From positions 1 through 40,994 of the forward strand of contig JAQGBZ010000489.1 of assembly GCA_034687125.1 (NCBI GenBank): a stretch of 40,994 nt of DNA, written 5' to 3'. A program made the translations under genes and the position numbers. Origin of the DNA: Neelides folsomi. Its lineage: Eukaryota > Arthropoda > Collembola > Neelipleona > Neelidae. The number at the start of each line of letters is the position of its first letter. Position 1 is the first letter of the stretch. A model generated the notes under the pieces. The model ran no database searches, was not told where the DNA came from, and saw only the letters and a list, made by a program, of their open reading frames with translations. Shown in pieces: positions 11,210 to 23,731 of this stretch.

Positions 11210-12042
11210 GTTCGCCTATTTTAGATTTTTTTTATTTTTCTTATATTGTAAATATATTACAAATTATCTTTTGCTCCCTTATAGCACATTATTTAGTAGA
11301 TTATTAACAAGATTTAGCACATTATTTAGTTGATTATTAATTATATTTAATTATAAAAATCAATTTTAGGTGTTTATTCAAATTAACTTCAATTACTAAA
11401 AAATTTTAAGGTCTAAACTACCTCATTATTTTTTATATCAAATTGTATAAATTGTTTGTAGACAAATAATAAATACAATTAATTGATTTCATTCAGTATA
11501 AACAACTTTATTTATTAAAATGCATTATCCAATTTGTCGAAAGCCAGAAGGGATTTAACAAGATTTTGGACTTTTCATACTCCAAGGCTTATAAGAATTT
11601 ATGTGTAATGTGTGGAATGGATCAAACGACCGATGGTTTAATAGAAATAAAATCTGCTCTTGGATAATAGGTGCATGGATGGAATTCGGATAATCTTAAT
11701 ATAACTTAAAAACAAATAATAAAGAATATCGATGCATCTAGAGTAGAATCTTGATATTATATCATAGTATAATACACAATGTGTATGCAATATAATGGGT
11801 TTAGCTTGAACTCGAGTAACAAAGATAGGTAGTTTATTTTCTGTAAAATCTGTATTTAGAAAAAACTATCAAACAAGAAATAAATCATGAAATAAAGTTT
11901 GTTGAGTCTTAATGTAAGAAATAATATTAAAAATAAACAAAAGTATATAAAGGTATTCAGGAGTCAAAAGTTGATCATTCGCTTTTCACGAATCGAGGTC
12001 ATCACTCATCAGTTCATCATCAGTTATCGATCAAATAAGTCT
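11210..12042. other. Intergenic region between convergent THOC1 and TGS1
   Basis: About 830 bp containing the 3' ends of both neighbours. It includes a 33-bp tandem duplication (11283-11340) and AATAAA-like signals on both strands. An open frame at 11899-12159 (+) is the antisense shadow of the last TGS1 exon plus flank. No separate gene seen. Confidence 0.6.
11283..11340. repeat. 33-bp tandem duplication
   Basis: AGCACATTATTTAG begins at 11283 and again at 11316. It is followed in both copies by T(A/T)GATTATTAA, so the two units are nearly identical with a period of 33 bp. The repeat lies just after the THOC1 stop. Confidence 0.75.
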
Positions 12043-14234
<2,192 letters not shown>

Positions 14235-14345
14235 TCTTCCCCGCTTCACGAAGTCACGAAGTCTTTTTAATGAAAAGCAATTTGATCAATTTTAGATAAT
14301 TTAATTAATATTAATATTAGACTCAAAGTCATTTAGCGTAGAGCA
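14235..14345. promoter_or_regulatory. Bidirectional promoter between TGS1 and TTI1
   Basis: Only 111 bp separate the two inferred start codons, which point away from each other, so both genes must be driven from this interval or from within the other gene's leader. It contains a direct repeat CACGAAGT-CACGAAGT at about 14246-14263 and AT-rich sequence beside TTI1. No clear TATA box is seen. Confidence 0.6.
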
Positions 14346-17300
14346 ATGGAAGTCCTACATGAACCCACAGTTAAACTAAATGGAAAAAAAATGTCACAAT
14401 TCGATACTCTTAAGCCCTTCTGCTGTGAAGTTATGAAAGGCCCAACAGTTGAAAATCTACAGGAATTAACTTCAGCTGTGCAAAATTTAGACTGTCGCAT
14501 TGATTCGTCATTAGCTAACTATCTTATATTACCACTTGTAATTCATCTACGAGTTTTTAGTAAATACAAGTGAGTAATTTCTTATAGCATGTTATTTCTA
14601 ATTCCTAATAAAACATCTTGGAACTGTTCGTGAATAAAATGCAAAATAAGCTCAATTAATAATTGTTATATTATTCCAGTGATGACATCAAAATTGGGAT
14701 TTTCAATTGTCTTCATGTTCTTCTTGGTAAATTGGAAATCGAAGAATTTGACTTATTCTTTGAACTCTTCCAAAGACACATTATTTGTCTTGCTTCAAAA
14801 GAAGGAACTCATAGTAAGTGATGCAATTTAAAAAAAATTATATATGGTAGGTATATACCTAATTTACTGATTGTATTATCTTGTACTCATTTATTTCTAT
14901 AATAGTTAATGAAATCAACGAAGATATAGCTGAACCCATTGTTGCGAATTTGGCTGTTATGATGAAGAAGAATTTACGAGTTAATTCTGAAAAACTTTTC
15001 GCAACAAAAATGACTGCCGTCGGCCATGCAATTTATATCCTTCTTCAAACAATTAATTATTATAAAGTCAAAGGTTTAAAGTAAGTTGAAAAAATTGATA
15101 TTTTTATCAATCATTTATTATAATATATACTCGTATACTATAGTCCTATAGTACACTATAGTAGAGTACACTATTTAGAAGATTTTATATAATAATTACT
15201 GAATTTTAATTTTTATATCGTAATTACTAACAATAATATGTGTAAAATTTATGTTTGAATTTAGAATCAATGCAATGAAAACAATAGGAGAAATTGCAAG
15301 TCAATGTTCAGAAAACGAAGTCGCCTCTAAACAATTTTATTTGTTTATTCCTGGAATCGTTAGTCAAATTCGCACCATGTGTTCAACAAAAAAATCTAGC
15401 TACAGAAAAGTCATTGTCCTTGTAAGTTCTGAATTTTTATTTATGAATAGTAAAGGTATATTTAAAGATACATTCAATTTGTAAACTTTCAAAAAGGTAC
15501 ATAATATAGGCATGGCGTATTATAATCTTATCAAAATATTTTTTTCATTTTAGGAAGCTATTCGTCTTCTTAAAATTGCCATCTCCACTGGAATCAAGCA
15601 TATACCGAAAGACGAGTTAACAACAGTTGACAAGAACCTATCAATTGTTTTCTCTGACGTGAGCTTTGAGCTAATTGTAAATGGTGAAGATGACTTAAAA
15701 CGAGAACTTGTTTTATTTTCTGAAGAACTTATTAAAGAATATTCAGAGTAAGATACCAAAGATATTATTATACTTTACCTAATACCAGTAGTACAATAGT
15801 CATTTCATATTTGAAATTTTTGTCATTTAATATTTGATCATAAGTAATTTATCGATTTGTTAATAAAATTATGTTTTTTATTTAGAAAATTAATTAAATG
15901 CCACGAAGCTTTGTCAAACAATTTACTGCTTCTTCAACATGACCCAAATGAGGAAATCCGACTTCAAACGCAAAACGTTATAAAATCTATTCAAATCTTC
16001 CCACCACTCTTCGAATTCCGAACAATTCTTGAACTGATTGATGAATATTCCTCTTCCGATAGAAGCTCAGATTCATTGTTGACTTTAAAGAAAATTGCTT
16101 CAACTCTTCCAATGTGCAAATTGGATTATGTGGAATTAATCCAGATCTTCCCTTCACTCGTTGAGCTCTTTAACAAAGTTCTCTCTTCCAAAACTATTGA
16201 AATGGGTGAACTTGGAACTCCAGAAAAATTGCTCTGTGCTTCCTTAGCTAAAAATCTTACCGAGTCAATCAAAGCTCAACACATTTTGGACGAAATTGTT
16301 CCTCATATTTCAAATACAAAAGAAATTAACCCCGGGCTTCTATTCTTCTTTAATTCATTTCTTCTCAATCATCTTCCAACTCCACAATTAAGCCCCAAAG
16401 AAGTAAACTTTAAAAACTCGAGTTTTGAAATTGAATTACCATATTTTGCTTCCTTGTACACTTTCATTTACGAGGCTATTGGGAAGTCGATCGACACTGC
16501 TGATCAAAAGAAATTAAACAACAATAATCTCAACGACCTTTATAAAAAATCAATGCTCGTTGTGGAAGGGATGACGACGATGTGCGAAATTGATCCTCAA
16601 TTTGTCCTTCCTATTGTTTTATATTTCCTTATTGAAGAAGCCGGATCCACTGAACCACCATGTTTGAGTCAAAATGGAATAAAATGTCTGGAACGCTTAA
16701 GCTCGAGGGATCAAAAAGAGTTGAAAGAATTTTTACAGTCAAATATGGATCTCATATTGTCTGAACTGAACGTGAGATTTTTGAATATTTCCTTTAATGT
16801 TCGAACTCCCCGAGCACTCATTTTCCTCTCGCCTTATTTTGACTTCCGAGAAGGAAGCTTCGTCAATTTAATTGAACAAACCTTTGCTCAGAGTTGTGAT
16901 GAATTTTATACCAGTGGATCTTATGTTCTCTTCAGCCAAATCTTTTACGCTTTCATTTCCTCTCTTGCTCACCACACGCCCAATTACGACTTCGTTCCTC
17001 AGCACGAAAATGAAACAAAGAAAATATTGACTTTAAAGGAGAAAATGATCATTCATCAGAAACGCCTCTGTTTGGATATTTTGAATGAGGAAAAAATTGA
17101 TGATGTTGAAGAATGTCCACAGGAACCATTTGGAAAATTAAAAGCTGAAGAATCGGAAGAAATTGTCGAAGAAGAAGAGAAAAAACTGAGTCCTGAATTA
17201 AACCTTGTTGTGAAGATTTGCTACAAAGTTGTTAATTTTTTACCTGTTGATGAAAAGGCTGTGAGGATCTTGTCTATGGATTGTCTCATTAAGGGAATTT

Positions 17301-18599
17301 ATCTTTTGAAAGATCATGAAGACCAATTGCTACCGTTGATTCATACTATTTGGCAAAATATTGTTCCAAGGTTTGGTATTTTTAAACTTGAAAAATTATA
17401 TAAAAGTTACTTTTAATTTTATACGAAATACATATTATTTGATTTGTTTTTTTAGATTCAATGAAAAAGATTATGTAATTGTTCGGAAAGCCTTTGATTT
17501 GCTCATGGTGATGATCAGAACGTCAAAGGGTTTTATTAAGCAGAGGACAATGACAGAAGTGATGCCTAAATTGGCGGAATTTTTACGTAAATTGGGAGAA
17601 GACGGGAAAAAAGTTCAAAATAAGGACAGAGTTTACTACACGTATACTCAACCTTACAAACTACAAATGACGGTCTTAGAGGTAAAAATCAGCAAATTAC
17701 TATCTTCAAATAAAAAAATTTAAAAGGGATATTGTTTTAAACTAAATTGTTATTCTTTACATTTATTCAGGGCATTGCTGAAATTTGTACTTATTTTGAA
17801 ATGAAAGAAATGGATCTCGATAAAATGACCGATGGATGTCTTGCTTATTTACATCCTCGACAACATAAAAATTTGACGGTAATTCATTATATTCATAAAT
17901 GATCATAGTTATATAATCAGTAATTACAGGAACTTCAAATTAAAGATTACCGTTTTTGTTCGATTTTAAGCCCTGCTCGAAATTAAGCCCAGGGGTAAAC
18001 TTGATTTTTTTTAAATTACCCCTCCCCCCCACTTCACATATGGAGTTCAAAAGAACCCTCTTTCAATATAATATGCACATTTTAATGTAGATTTAGGTAA
18101 TCAATAGTGCATTTGTTCTCTTTTTTCTCAATTATTATAAAAATCCAGAAAGTGATATATAATTTCTTTTAAACTTGATGTACTATACCAAACCCATTTA
18201 TATAATTGATCAAATAATGGAAAAAAGTACTCATAAGTATGCAAAAATTTAATAAAAATAATAATTTTATTTAAATATTGAATAATTTTTTTTGAATAAT
18301 TTAATTTAAGCCCATGCTTGAAATTAAGCCCTGCTCGAAATCAAGCCCCCCCTTGAAGCCTAAAATTTTTAATTTAAGCCCGGGCTTAAAATCGAACAAT
18401 AATGTTAGTTTTATTGGAATCTAAAGATCAATATTATTTTAAATAGGATACTGCTAAAAAGTTACTTATTCAATTAAGTAAATCTCCTTATTCTTCTGCA
18501 ATTTGGATCAAACTGATTGTCAACGGTATTGTGAAAGCGCCCATACAGCCAAATCACCCGGACTTTCCACCACTTCCACCGCTCAATAATAATTGTTAA
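14346..18599 (+). CDS. TTI1: TELO2-interacting protein 1 homologue (TTI1), 9 exons, 951 aa
   Basis: HEAT-repeat scaffold of the TELO2-TTI1-TTI2 complex, which works with HSP90 to stabilise newly made PIKK kinases (mTOR, ATM, ATR, DNA-PK). Exons: 14346-14569, 14680-14813, 14906-15080, 15265-15421, 15554-15747, 15886-17370, 17456-17681, 17771-17878, 18447-18599; in frame to TAA. Family evidence is strongest at the C-terminus: QLLPLIHTIWQNIVPRF, then MPKLAEFLRK, YTYTQPYKLQMTVLEGI, CLAYLHPRQHKNL and a final proline-rich QPNHPDFPPLPPL, in the same order as vertebrate TTI1. The N-terminus (FDTLKPFCCEVMKGPTVENL) also fits. The body is all-helical and HEAT-like, with an acidic patch (about residues 715-735) in the place of the acidic linker of human TTI1. 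Shorter than human TTI1 (1089 aa). The last intron is the longest (568 bp) because of an inserted element. Confidence 0.93.
17956..18399. mobile_element. MITE-like element in the last intron of TTI1
   Basis: The ends form a perfect 18-bp terminal inverted repeat, TTGTTCGATTTTAAGCCC at 17956 and its reverse complement ending at 18399. The interior has no coding capacity. It holds extra copies of the motif TGCTCGAAAT(T/C)AAGCCC near both ends (17974, about 18330) and a C-tract (about 18024-18031). The total of about 444 bp fits a non-autonomous DNA transposon. No clear target-site duplication is visible, so the superfamily cannot be assigned and the true ends may differ by a few bases. The insertion explains why this intron is several times longer than its neighbours; the splice sites of TTI1 are undisturbed. 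Confidence 0.75.
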
Positions 18600-18842
18600 T
18601 TTTTTGTTATTTGAATTACCCGTTATAGAAATGTTCATCTTTTTGTTTGAGGGCAAATAAAATTTATTTATTTACTCAAACAAATTGTTTATTTATTATA
18701 TGATAAAATGTAGTTTATTAAATAAGCCTATTATGATAAATGCTATCTATTTAATATCCCACTTTACCTTTAAAAGCCACTTTGGCTTTATGAATAAAGT
18801 TCATATGCTTGGGCTTAAGTCAGCTTGAACGACTTGCTTGGG

Positions 18843-20606
18843 ATGAATTTGCTCGTAATGTCTGTCAAAAATGGTATTTTTGGAAAAAGTTCTTCTCCAG
18901 ATTCAATAAATACAATAAATGCAATAAATTTATTGGAAGAGAAATGGAAAGTCGTAAAGGGAAATGAGGAAAAGCAAAAGGAACTGGGAGAAAAAATTCT
19001 AGCGGATCAAAATTTATTTAATGAAATTCTCAAAGTCATCTTTAGCGAAATTAACAACACACCGGTATCAAAAATTACACCATTTTTAATAGTTTCAAAC
19101 AATATGATTTAAAAAAATAATCTTAATTCAAATAGCTTAATATTTAATTTATTTATTTGACCAAATTATAACATACCTAATTTATACTTTTCATCTTTTA
19201 GATTTTGGATAAGCTTTTGTCTTTGCTTAATGATTTTTACTCTGCTAATAAAAGTAGCTTGAAGCTTTTCACGTCACAATTCATTCCATCCATTATTTAC
19301 ATTTATTTGCAAACTGGACGAAAAGAAGTATTAAATACTGAATTAGATTATTTATATTTATAAATATTATTTTATTATCATCTTCATCCTAATTACCATT
19401 AAGCAAATCCCAGGTTCAAAAGAGTGTCAAGATAGAAACTTTATTGAGAGCATTGTACGAGCACAAGGGCGAACTCGGTACAAGACCAACAATTGTATTC
19501 CGAATTGCCAATATTCATTGCCCCTCTATCTACCATGAAGTATTCAGTTATTACTTTTAATATAAAATTCATTTGAGTTTTAATTAATATAAGTTTTAGT
19601 ACTAGTATAATAAGTATGTTACATAAATGACTCATATGGATTTGTGAATGAAAGTCTTCTTAAATGATAATTATCAGCCAAATGAAGGAGTCCTCGCAGA
19701 AACTGAAATTGCCAAATTGAAATCTAAACCAGTGAAAGTTTACGGTCGAGGAAGAATTCCTTTAACATATGCGGGAATGATTCACGTAAAAACCTCAATC
19801 AATTAAAAATTGCCAAATACAAATATTTAGAATTTGAATTGAAACGTTCATCTGTTAGAATTTTCCCTTGTGTACTGAAGTATGGTGGCTTTTTAATTTC
19901 CATTTAACCGAAATGCCTCATAATCATGGGATTCCCTGCTATATCAAGATTTTATCAAAGTTAATTTGATTTAGTTTAATTTTTAATTTTTACATCTAAT
20001 TGTTATTATTACTAGCAAAACTTATAAAACTACTTATTTTAAAGACTTTCATCTCAAGGACTTTTACTGAATCAAAAACGGAATAAGAAAGTCACAGGGA
20101 AAAGAATTCCAATCACATCAAGACTTTTGATTGAAATGAGTCAAACTGCTTTCTTTTGCATGTAATTTTTCGATATTTTTATAATGTTAAAGCACCATTA
20201 GTTTAGTAAGGATTTTATTGTAATTATACCTAAATTAACTTTCCCTTTTAGTTGCAATGGAACTCCTTCTCTTGGAGAACAATTATTAGAAGAAATGAAG
20301 TTCCGAGCAGAATATCAACTTTGGTCAGATGCCATAATTGTCATCAACGGATTGAGAAAATACACGAAGGCTTCAGGTGAATATTTTTTTCACTTTTACA
20401 AAAGTTGCAATTTGCAATCATTTAATTACAAATAAGTAATATGTAAATCACGATAAATTTATTTGGCACATCTTATTGTAATGTTAGACGAAAACTTTCA
20501 ACTGCCAGGACTTCCGGCAAAAGTCCCAAATCACGAAGCTGAGAATCTTTTCTTGGAAAAAAACAATTCAAATGAAATTGGAAGTCATATTTACGAATTA
20601 ATATAA
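18843..20606 (+). CDS. FAM126/hyccin-family protein, 8 exons, 347 aa
   Basis: Hyccin homologues bind TTC7 and EFR3 in the complex that places PI4-kinase III alpha at the plasma membrane to make PI4P. Exons: 18843-19064, 19202-19327, 19414-19539, 19678-19785, 19859-19959, 20045-20161, 20252-20376, 20488-20606; in frame to TAA. Recognised by order and spacing of conserved parts: FTSQFIPSIIYIYL (hyccin FTLQFLPELIWCYL), IANIHCPSIYHE (hyccin PSLSKPSVYHE), GKRIPITSRLLIEM (SSRIPVSSGFMVQM), CNGTPSLGEQLLEEMKFRA and LWSDAIIVINGLRKY. Identity is low, so this rests on the whole pattern rather than one motif. The protein stops soon after the helical core and lacks the long disordered tail of vertebrate FAM126A. 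Start: ATG 18843 (a second ATG at 18858 is possible). It lies 243 bp after TTI1 on the same strand. Confidence 0.85.
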
Positions 20607-20780
20607 AAACTGCTAGTTGTGCTAACATAAACTCGGACAAAGCTTTCCAATTAATAATAATTAGAAGAATATGTAATTATCAATAGGCCAAATAATCAAA
20701 TTTCAGAATGCGCTAATGAAAATCGAATTTTTTTATTCAAAGAAATTAATGAGAACGAATGAATATAAATTATTAATAAA

Positions 20781-22287
20781 TTAGAGATCATCATCAAAAG
20801 AATCATTTTCTTGAACCTCTTCGTCCCTTTGTCTTGAAAATGACGCCGAATCATTGAACACCATTGCATTTCTTTCGTTTTGCTCTAAAATTATTCTATT
20901 CATAGCCCGCTTCTTTACTTGAAGAATTCTAAAACAAAAATTAAAATTCATTAAAAAATTTTCATTATTTATTAGTGACAAAATAGCAATATGTCTTGCT
21001 TCAGATCAGAAATGAAATAATTATTGTAATTATAATAAATGTTGAAATATATAAAGTACATGTCCAGGTTGTTCCATTTCTTGAGTTCGATTATGGATTC
21101 GTTTTCGTTTTTGACCATCATTTCATGTTCTCTCTCAAGGCTCAACTTTCTTGCTTCCTCTTCTCGAATTTTCTTCAGAATCTTATCCCTGATAAAAAGC
21201 AATTGTTTATAACTCTAACAAATTCATCGTCTAACTTGATATAAAACATCGGATAAGTGTTAATTCGACAATTGTCAAAAATATTCAAATAAAAAAATCA
21301 CTTGAAAGTTCCTATTGGATGAAGATGAAGAGCATTCGGAACTGCTGAAGCTTCTCTAAGGAACATTCTCTCGAATTTCAATTTCTTCACTTTCATGCTG
21401 CAAATGCAGAAGGTGATGTCGTTTTTAGCGATCTTCTTATTTATTCTATATATGTCCTTTAAAATAAATTAATAATTTTATTAAACTGGGAGAATTATAA
21501 GTTATAACAGATATTTAAATAAACAAGTATTGCAACAATGATCTATCTGAAAATGTTGTCTTTTATTTAAGTTAGTTTAGTAATTCATGTAACCTTTTTA
21601 AGAATTGCCTGCTCTTTTTCGGTTTCCTCTATTAATCGACGGTGTTGTTTTTCTGCTAATTGATGTTCAAGACTTAATTCTGTTAATTCCTCTCTGATGT
21701 AGCGAGTGGCTAAATAAAAGAATAAATAAAATAACTCTAGAATAATCAAGATAAATTAAATTAAAGTAGTAATTTAGTGAGTTGAATATTATTAAACAAT
21801 TAAATATGGTCATTTTACTATCTAAAATCGGCTCAAGTTCTTCTTTTTTCACATTAATAGCGTCGACTAGATACGCTGACATATCGGACATTTCTTCCAA
21901 ATTCAAGAATTTCTTTGTGTCGACTCGAGGCTTGTTGTCTGCAATGTCTTCGAGCTTCTCAAGAGAATCGAACAAATCATCACTTTGTCTATTAGCTTTC
22001 TCCACTTCTTGTCGCTCTTTAACACCCTTGAGATAAACTTGTTCGAGGGCGTCCCTTGTCCCTGTCAAATTGGTCACTTCGCCTCTCAATCTCTTCAATT
22101 CGTCCCTCAAAGGCTTCACTTCAGCATGGAGACTTCGAACTCGAGTTAAAAGATCTCTTTTCATCTCGTCGCTCCACGCCGTTTCTTTCTTTTTAACCAA
22201 AGCTCGGATGATTCCTTTGGCTTTGGTCACTTCATCTCGAAGGTCGTTCAATCCTTCTATCAAATCTTCCCCCCCGTCTTCCACCAT
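20781..22287 (-). CDS. Coiled-coil protein of unassigned family, 5 exons, 338 aa
   Basis: Exons on the minus strand: 21819-22287, 21594-21709, 21302-21456, 21060-21188, 20781-20928; in frame to TAA. The product is almost entirely helical and charged. One coiled coil fills about residues 8-115 (IRALVKKKETAWSDEMK, then RVRSLHAEVKPLRDELKRLR). A second lies at about 145-205, and a third (DKILKKIREEEARKLSLERE) at about 248-285. A less charged joint at about 215-246 contains MFLREASAVPNALHLHPIGT, probably the best handle for homology search. The C-terminus has NRIILEQNERNAMVF and an acidic end (DDDL). I do not recognise the family; cilium/centrosome-type coiled-coil proteins look similar, but this is only an impression. 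A GTAAGT donor at about 22370 and a TTTTAAAG acceptor six bases before the ATG suggest a 5' UTR intron. Head-to-head with the CAP gene. Confidence 0.82.
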
Positions 22288-22513
22288 TATCCTTTAAAAA
22301 TGACACTCCTTTAATTCATTATTAAAATATTAACAGTCAATTTTTAAATTACCTTACTAAAATTTACTTACAATTTTCTCAAAGAGACGTTTTTGAAAAA
22401 AAATTCGACCAATGTTTATTAAAATAAGTAAAGAAATTCTAATTTCCGAGGTATTTCATTTTTTGCAAAATTTCAAATTGTTGATAAAATCAAAGTGGAG
22501 GGAGACGTTCAAG
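22288..22513. promoter_or_regulatory. Divergent promoter between the coiled-coil gene and the CAP gene
   Basis: A 226-bp interval between two start codons facing away from each other. On the minus strand it contains a likely 5' UTR exon ending GAGAAAATT|gtaagt and a short intron. An upstream in-frame ATG for the CAP gene lies at 22412, inside this interval. Confidence 0.5.
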
Positions 22514-23529
22514 ATGCCGCAACATCCCAATCAGAGAAAGCAAGTAAAGCACATTGTGATTGACACTCACCTTGAAACAAATGCGGATGGAACAGTTGAG
22601 AAATTGACGAGAACGACGGTCGTGTCAAAACTCCCCGATGGCACCATTGAAGAAAAAGACGATGTTCAGATCACGCCTAGATATCCTAAGAGCAAAGCAG
22701 CCGTTACAAATGTTCGTTGGACTCCAAAGACCGGAGGATTGGAAATTACTCATCCAAAAAGTACTTACCAATCATCTGGACCAGTTCCATCCGCATCAAT
22801 TCCAGAAGGACCTCCAATTGTTGTCCAAGCCGTACAAGCCAAACCAAAGCGAGACCCAGATCCAGAAAAAGCTTACATGAATGACGTTCTCGAATGGCAT
22901 AATATTTATCGAGATCAACACGATACTCCTCCTCTTGTTATTGATGAAAAGGTTAATGAAGATTTAATTACGTTGTTTTATTACAATAAACATTAACATC
23001 AGTTTCTGAGGGCTAAGGCTTAAACAGTAATTATACTATTTAATGACTTTAAATAATGTATATAGTAATTTAGTATAATTTGTATCAGTAGCTTTCCAAA
23101 GCGGCTCAAAAGAGAGCCAACCAAATCAGAGACGCCGGTAAAGTAAATTTTACTGACACGACCTTGGGCGAAAACGTGTACATCACTCATAATGCTGACA
23201 GGATGGAAAATGGGCGTTGGGCAGTGGACCGTTGGTATTCAATGATTAAATTCGTGGATTGGGACAAAGTTGAGCAAACGGAGAGAAAACATGGGAAAAA
23301 CAAGAGCGAGAGCAGCGCTGAGCAAGCGACTCAAGTCATTTGGAAAGGATCAAAGAAATTGGGACTGGCATTGGCCAAAGGGGCTAACAAAGATGGGCCA
23401 TTTCTCGTCCTTGTTGCTTTTTACGAACCTCAGGGAAATGCTTTAGGGGAATATAAAGAGAATGTGCTTCCAGTTGGAAAACATGTTCAGTTCAATGCGA
23501 GTGTTGCGGAATTCCAATTTCCAAATTAG
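22514..23529 (+). CDS. CAP-superfamily protein, GLIPR2/GAPR-1-like, 291 aa
   Basis: Two exons, 22514-22951 and 23092-23529, each 146 codons (the second including the stop), joined phase 0 (DEK|LSKAAQ). The CAP domain spans about residues 120-280. It starts VLEWHNIYRDQHDTPPL, then KAAQKRANQIRDAG, TTLGENVYI, AVDRWYSMIKF, TQVIWKGSKKLGLALAKG and KENVLPVGKH, matching the order in human GLIPR2 (AHNEYRQKHGVPPL, GENLAW, VADRWYSEIK, MVWKNTKKMGVG, EENVLP). No signal peptide is visible from this start, which fits the cytosolic/Golgi-facing GLIPR2 branch rather than secreted CAP proteins. The first ~115 residues are an extra polar region of unknown fold, with DTHLETNADGTVEKL and DGTIEEKDDV. Most of the usual cavity residues are changed (see findings). 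An alternative ATG at 22412 would add 34 residues, but 22514 has the better context. Poly(A) signal AATAAA at 23586-23591. Confidence 0.9.
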
Positions 23530-23585
23530 ACAAAAACCATTATTTAATTGACGTTATCCCTATTCAATTTTTTTACTAATCAACT

Positions 23586-23591
23586 AATAAA
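23586..23591 (+). terminator. Poly(A) signal of the CAP gene
   Basis: AATAAA 57 nt after the CAP-gene stop, inside the 202-bp interval where this gene converges with the copy A transporter. Confidence 0.45.
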
Positions 23592-23731
23592 TATAAATTT
23601 TAAATACAGAATATCCTTCTCTTTAATTATAATGCGAGATTTCCTGCATTTATTCAGTTAGAGAATGTAGATTTGGGAATATTTAACATTAAACATGTTA
23701 TTTATTATAAGAAAATGAGATTTTTATCAAC

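Noticed and set aside
22412..22513. Upstream in-frame ATG of the CAP gene giving a hydrophobic N-terminus
   Set aside because: It adds a weak AT-rich stretch with no clean signal peptide; the ATG at 22514 has better context and fits a cytosolic GLIPR2-like protein. Not fully excluded.
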